Below, in pieces: positions 4,727 to 7,507 of a DNA stretch of 7,507 nucleotides; position 1 is the stretch's first letter, and every line of letters begins with the position of its first letter. The stretch is from Muribaculaceae bacterium (GTDB lineage: Bacteria > Bacteroidota > Bacteroidia > Bacteroidales > Muribaculaceae), in the NCBI GenBank assembly GCA_009775365.1, contig VSPM01000105.1, positions 1 to 7,507 on the forward strand, read 5' to 3'. Below the pieces are notes generated by a model. The model saw only the letters and a list, made by a program, of their open reading frames with translations, was not told the DNA's origin and ran no database searches. The translations under genes and the position numbers were made by a program.

Positions 4727-7507
4727 TTATCTTACAATCACTTTCACTGCCTGTTCATTGACATTCACCAGATACACACCGGGAACGACTCTTATCATAA
4801 TGTCGCCTTCCACGATTGTATTGTAAACAGCAATGCCCTGTGCAGAGAATACCGACGCAGCCATGCCGTCAGCGCCGCAAATCTCTATTGCTCCGTCAAT
4901 TGCTCTGATTCTAACCCCATCAACACTGCAAGAAGAAATGCCGACACTCTTATTCTCAAACGGATTAGAATAATTCGACTCGCCCTCCTTCCAGTTGGCT
5001 GTGACATGATATTCATGAGAAGTGCCGGAAGCGCCCTTGTCTGTGAATGACTCTTCCTTAACGTTCTCTGCAATCATCTTATCGTCGCGGTATACATTAT
5101 AGCCCGCCAGCTCAAGTTTTGTCGTAGACCCATAAAGCGGAGTGAAAGTAATGTCATCAAGAAAAGCCACTGTATAGCTTCCTGTGCTGCAGCTTCTGAT
5201 TGCAAAATATCTTGCGTCTGAAGGAAGTGTGAACTCAAAATATATCCAGTCTGTGCCGAAGTCGATTCTGCCGGAATCAAAGGCAGAGAAATTTTCCGGC
5301 TCGTTATCTGTCGTTGAGTACAACATCTCAAACACTTGCGGGTCTGAGCCGTCATTAGGCATCCTATACATGAATGAAACATCCGTTCCGCCAATAACCT
5401 CGGAAGAAATCAACCAGTCGTCATTGGGAAGAGTAGTTGAATATCCGTCAGAGGCAGCCCAGCAAGCGAGATATTTGTCGCCGGAATACGGGCGCAGCAC
5501 CTCAAACTTATCAAGTGAGAACCCGGCCTCCTCAGGTGCCCAGACCTGCCATGCCTTCGGGGCGAAATTGTTAGGAACTTCCGGCCCTCCGAAATATACT
5601 GTCTGTGTCCCGTCACCGTCATATGTAGTCCAGTCGCCTATACCGTCAATTATAAACGATTCATATGCCTCAAAGTCATCAGTCACAGCATCGTTGACTT
5701 CATCGGTAGATGGCTTCTGCCATGTAAGTACCACATCGTCGCCTTCGCTCACCCCTTCAAGCGTTCCGACGCCGGGAAGAACGGAGCCTTTGACATAAAC
5801 TCCGGCAACATCGCTCGTGTTGTTTTCAAGATTTGAGTCACCGTCCTGACTTACAACAGATGTAAGCACAAAGTTTCTTGAAGCGTCCTTGCGGGTTGTC
5901 GCAACTTCAAACGCCACATGCGTCAGGTCATTAGGCTCAAGGCTTGCAATCGACCCCGACATGATTTCGTTATCGGTGTCATAAAGCGCAACCTTCAGAT
6001 TCTCCGCCTTGCGCATGCCGTAGTTTACAACTGTCACATCCACCACATAACTTTCACCGGCGTTGATTCTTCTTCTGTCGACAGACATACCCTGAATTGC
6101 GACATCATTTTGCGAACCTTCCTCAATTGTGATTGCGTCCACATATATCGCGGCGCTCGCGTCGGCAGCATATGCCCCGAACGCCACCTGCACATTATCG
6201 GCGTCGGCTCTCAGAGGAATCGCATATCTTCCCCACCCGGACGTGCCGTTGTTATAAGGCACAGTGGCTGTTTTCACCCAGCCTTCGTCAGCATAGTTCA
6301 GATAGATGTCAAGCAAAAGGTCTTCCTCTTCAGCCTCGAAACCATGAGTCATATAGAACGAAAGCAGAGGCGACGCAGAATCCTTAAGGCTTATTCTCGG
6401 GCCAATGATACGCTGTGAGTTGGAATCCTCACCCTTATAGGCGAACTGCAGCATTCCTCCGTCATTGTCATAGGGTTTGGTCCTGACTCCGGATCCGGTG
6501 ACAACGTTCCACGCATACTCATAAGAATTTGCAATCAATGTCCATGGATCGAGAGAAGCAAATCCCATTGCGAAAGACTCACTGTAGGGGCGGGCATAAG
6601 GTTCGCCAAGAACAAGCCCGACAATGCATCCTTCCGAAAGTCCGGCACTGTTCGAGGCTACAATAGCATAGTCAACCCAGGCCTGACCCCATCCGAAATA
6701 GTCTTTATCAACGATTTCTGTCACATCTGAAAATTCAGACACCTGCTCCCATGGGTTACTCCAGTTATACTGATTATATCTGAAAAGTGCATATGTGACC
6801 TCTTCCGGATTCACATAGCCGCCATGCATGCCGGCGCCCCCAACTTTATCAAACGTCACCACTGCCTTGAAGTCATCGTTCATCCTCACATAAGGATTCC
6901 CGACCAAAGCCGGCTGGTCCACACCAACCCAGTTGCTTACAAGGGCTTCCTTGCCTTGACCCTCTGAATTAAACACAAGGATTCGATAGTTAACCATACC
7001 CTGCTCAACCTCAGTGTCGAGCCATGTTATTTTCTCACCCGGCTTAACGGAATCGAATGTCTTGACCGGACGGCGGCTGCCGTTGCGGTAAATCTCTACA
7101 CGGTCAATCACATCAAGGCTTTCGCCATTGTATTTCTTCACCGGAAGAGTGAACGACAGCGTGTTCTCAAGTTTTCCGAACGCGCCCGCTGTCGCGGTCA
7201 CATCTGCAGCGCAGTCAGGCCCATTTAAAGCGGCATACACGTCTACCGAGATATTGTCGAGAGAGAGCGACACGCTCTGCCCCGGATTGTCGCCATGGAA
7301 AAGGAAGTTATAAAGGCCGTCTTCCTCCACACTGAAAATGAATGACATGACGGAATTATTCTTAATCTGCTCAGAGAAAATCTTTTTCTCGCCGCCTACA
7401 TTATTCTTCTCTTTTCCAAGATAAATAGAAAACGCGAGTTCGGGATAAGGAACACCATAAAAAAGTTGAATCGGCAGCTTGAAAAAGCTGCCGATTCTTT
7501 TGGTAAT
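4727..7507 (-). CDS. Large multidomain T9SS-secreted adhesin-like protein, N-terminus beyond the window
   Basis: The frame is open from the right edge and ends at TAA (4727-4729), giving 926 visible residues. The ATG at 7348 is internal, because the preceding 53 codons continue a recognisable beta-sandwich (LPIQL, YPELAFSIYLGK, then FSVEEDGLYNF and SLSLDNISV). In visible-residue numbering the domains are: end of a jelly-roll domain 1-88; fibronectin type III 96-200 and 204-305; choice-of-anchor-J/MAM-like domain 307-463 (YSESFAMGF to AAIYVDAITIEEG); CARDB-like domain 467-572 (NAGESYVVDVTVVNYG); a fibronectin domain split by an inserted cleaved-adhesin domain (strands at 577-603 and 795-853, insert 607-790 with DDFEAYESF, NDDWLISSE, FLDDITFTPL); and a T9SS type A sorting domain 856-926 (VYLVNVNEQAVKVIVR). 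Such architecture is shared with gingipain/haemagglutinin adhesin regions and suggests surface binding. No catalytic domain is seen in the visible part, but one could lie upstream. It is first of the three minus-strand genes visible here. Confidence 0.9.
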   Translation of the reverse strand: MTKRIGSFFKLPIQLFYGVPYPELAFSIYLGKEKNNVGGEKKIFSEQIKNNSVMSFIFSVEEDGLYNFLFHGDNPGQSVSLSLDNISVDVYAALNGPDCAADVTATAGAFGKLENTLSFTLPVKKYNGESLDVIDRVEIYRNGSRRPVKTFDSVKPGEKITWLDTEVEQGMVNYRILVFNSEGQGKEALVSNWVGVDQPALVGNPYVRMNDDFKAVVTFDKVGGAGMHGGYVNPEEVTYALFRYNQYNWSNPWEQVSEFSDVTEIVDKDYFGWGQAWVDYAIVASNSAGLSEGCIVGLVLGEPYARPYSESFAMGFASLDPWTLIANSYEYAWNVVTGSGVRTKPYDNDGGMLQFAYKGEDSNSQRIIGPRISLKDSASPLLSFYMTHGFEAEEEDLLLDIYLNYADEGWVKTATVPYNNGTSGWGRYAIPLRADADNVQVAFGAYAADASAAIYVDAITIEEGSQNDVAIQGMSVDRRRINAGESYVVDVTVVNYGMRKAENLKVALYDTDNEIMSGSIASLEPNDLTHVAFEVATTRKDASRNFVLTSVVSQDGDSNLENNTSDVAGVYVKGSVLPGVGTLEGVSEGDDVVLTWQKPSTDEVNDAVTDDFEAYESFIIDGIGDWTTYDGDGTQTVYFGGPEVPNNFAPKAWQVWAPEEAGFSLDKFEVLRPYSGDKYLACWAASDGYSTTLPNDDWLISSEVIGGTDVSFMYRMPNDGSDPQVFEMLYSTTDNEPENFSAFDSGRIDFGTDWIYFEFTLPSDARYFAIRSCSTGSYTVAFLDDITFTPLYGSTTKLELAGYNVYRDDKMIAENVKEESFTDKGASGTSHEYHVTANWKEGESNYSNPFENKSVGISSCSVDGVRIRAIDGAIEICGADGMAASVFSAQGIAVYNTIVEGDIMIRVVPGVYLVNVNEQAVKVIVR
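7432..7507 (-). repeat. Right arm of 76-bp perfect terminal inverted repeat
   Basis: This is the exact complement of bases 1-76. Here the bases are part of the adhesin frame on the minus strand (first 25 visible codons plus the first base of the Phe codon that follows), and the frame continues smoothly past the inner boundary (ELA-FSIYLG) in a domain-consistent way. This copy is therefore probably the original, and the left arm the displaced copy. Only the inner end is visible; the outer extent is cut by the window. Confidence 0.95.
7468..7497. other. 13-bp hairpin inside the adhesin coding sequence (right repeat arm)
   Basis: This is the mirror copy of the hairpin at 11-40, with a four-base loop. 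On the adhesin coding strand it is followed by AAC and six T (complement of 7459-7464), so the adhesin message carries a terminator-shaped element within codons for RIGSFFKLPIQLF. Such a strong stem within coding sequence is unusual. It may slow or stop transcription, or be the reason that DNA synthesis or assembly folded back here. Confidence 0.6.

Noticed and set aside
5184..5798. A 204-codon open frame on the plus strand
   Set aside because: It lies wholly opposite the adhesin gene, shows no recognisable domain, and its low-complexity Ser/Pro-rich content is expected of an antisense shadow of a fibronectin-rich gene.
1..7507. A transposon or insertion sequence bounded by terminal inverted repeats
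   Set aside because: There is no transposase or integrase in the window, the cargo looks like ordinary host surface and regulatory genes, and the right arm lies within an adhesin reading frame that runs off the edge.
1..7507. A linear plasmid or phage genome with hairpin telomeres
   Set aside because: No replication, telomere-resolving or structural genes are present, and the adhesin frame is open through the right end, so the molecule must continue.

Overview
The window looks like chromosomal DNA of a gut-type Bacteroidales bacterium. The evidence is three consecutive minus-strand genes for exported surface proteins, two with type IX secretion (T9SS) C-terminal sorting regions and one with a C-terminus of similar style, the lack of strong Shine-Dalgarno sequences, and a TAnnTTTG-type promoter element. 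A Muribaculaceae-like source is plausible but cannot be fixed from this sequence alone.

Layout from left to right. Bases 1-76 are one arm of a perfect terminal inverted repeat whose other arm is 7432-7507. The left arm is fused to the first 104 codons of a MATE-family transporter (26-388, minus), which is thereby truncated. A 242-base divergent intergenic region (389-630) follows, then an intact AraC-family regulator (631-1488, plus). A perfect 19-bp hairpin (1501-1551) separates it from the convergent minus-strand genes. Read in their own direction, those are: a very large multidomain adhesin-like protein that enters the window from the right edge and ends at 4727; an Omp28-like protein with a thioredoxin-fold CxxC motif (4652 to 2847); and, overlapping it by an ATGA junction, a decayed M6-family metalloprotease (2850 to 1600) that has lost its catalytic domain and carries two in-frame stops.

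The AraC regulator and MATE gene form a divergent pair of the kind where the regulator controls the transporter, but the transporter is broken here. The three minus-strand genes look like one surface-protein operon.

The least explained feature is the terminal inverted repeat. Its right copy is ordinary coding sequence of the adhesin, and its left copy is the same coding sequence reading into the window and hitting tandem stops (TAA TAG) exactly where the repeat ends. This could be (a) an invertible segment that switches the adhesin on and off, (b) an inverted duplication or rearrangement that broke the MATE gene, or (c) a chimeric or assembly-graph boundary. The 76-base length, the absence of a recombinase and the coincidence with both window ends make (c) a serious possibility. 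No CRISPR array, tRNA, rRNA or transposase was seen.
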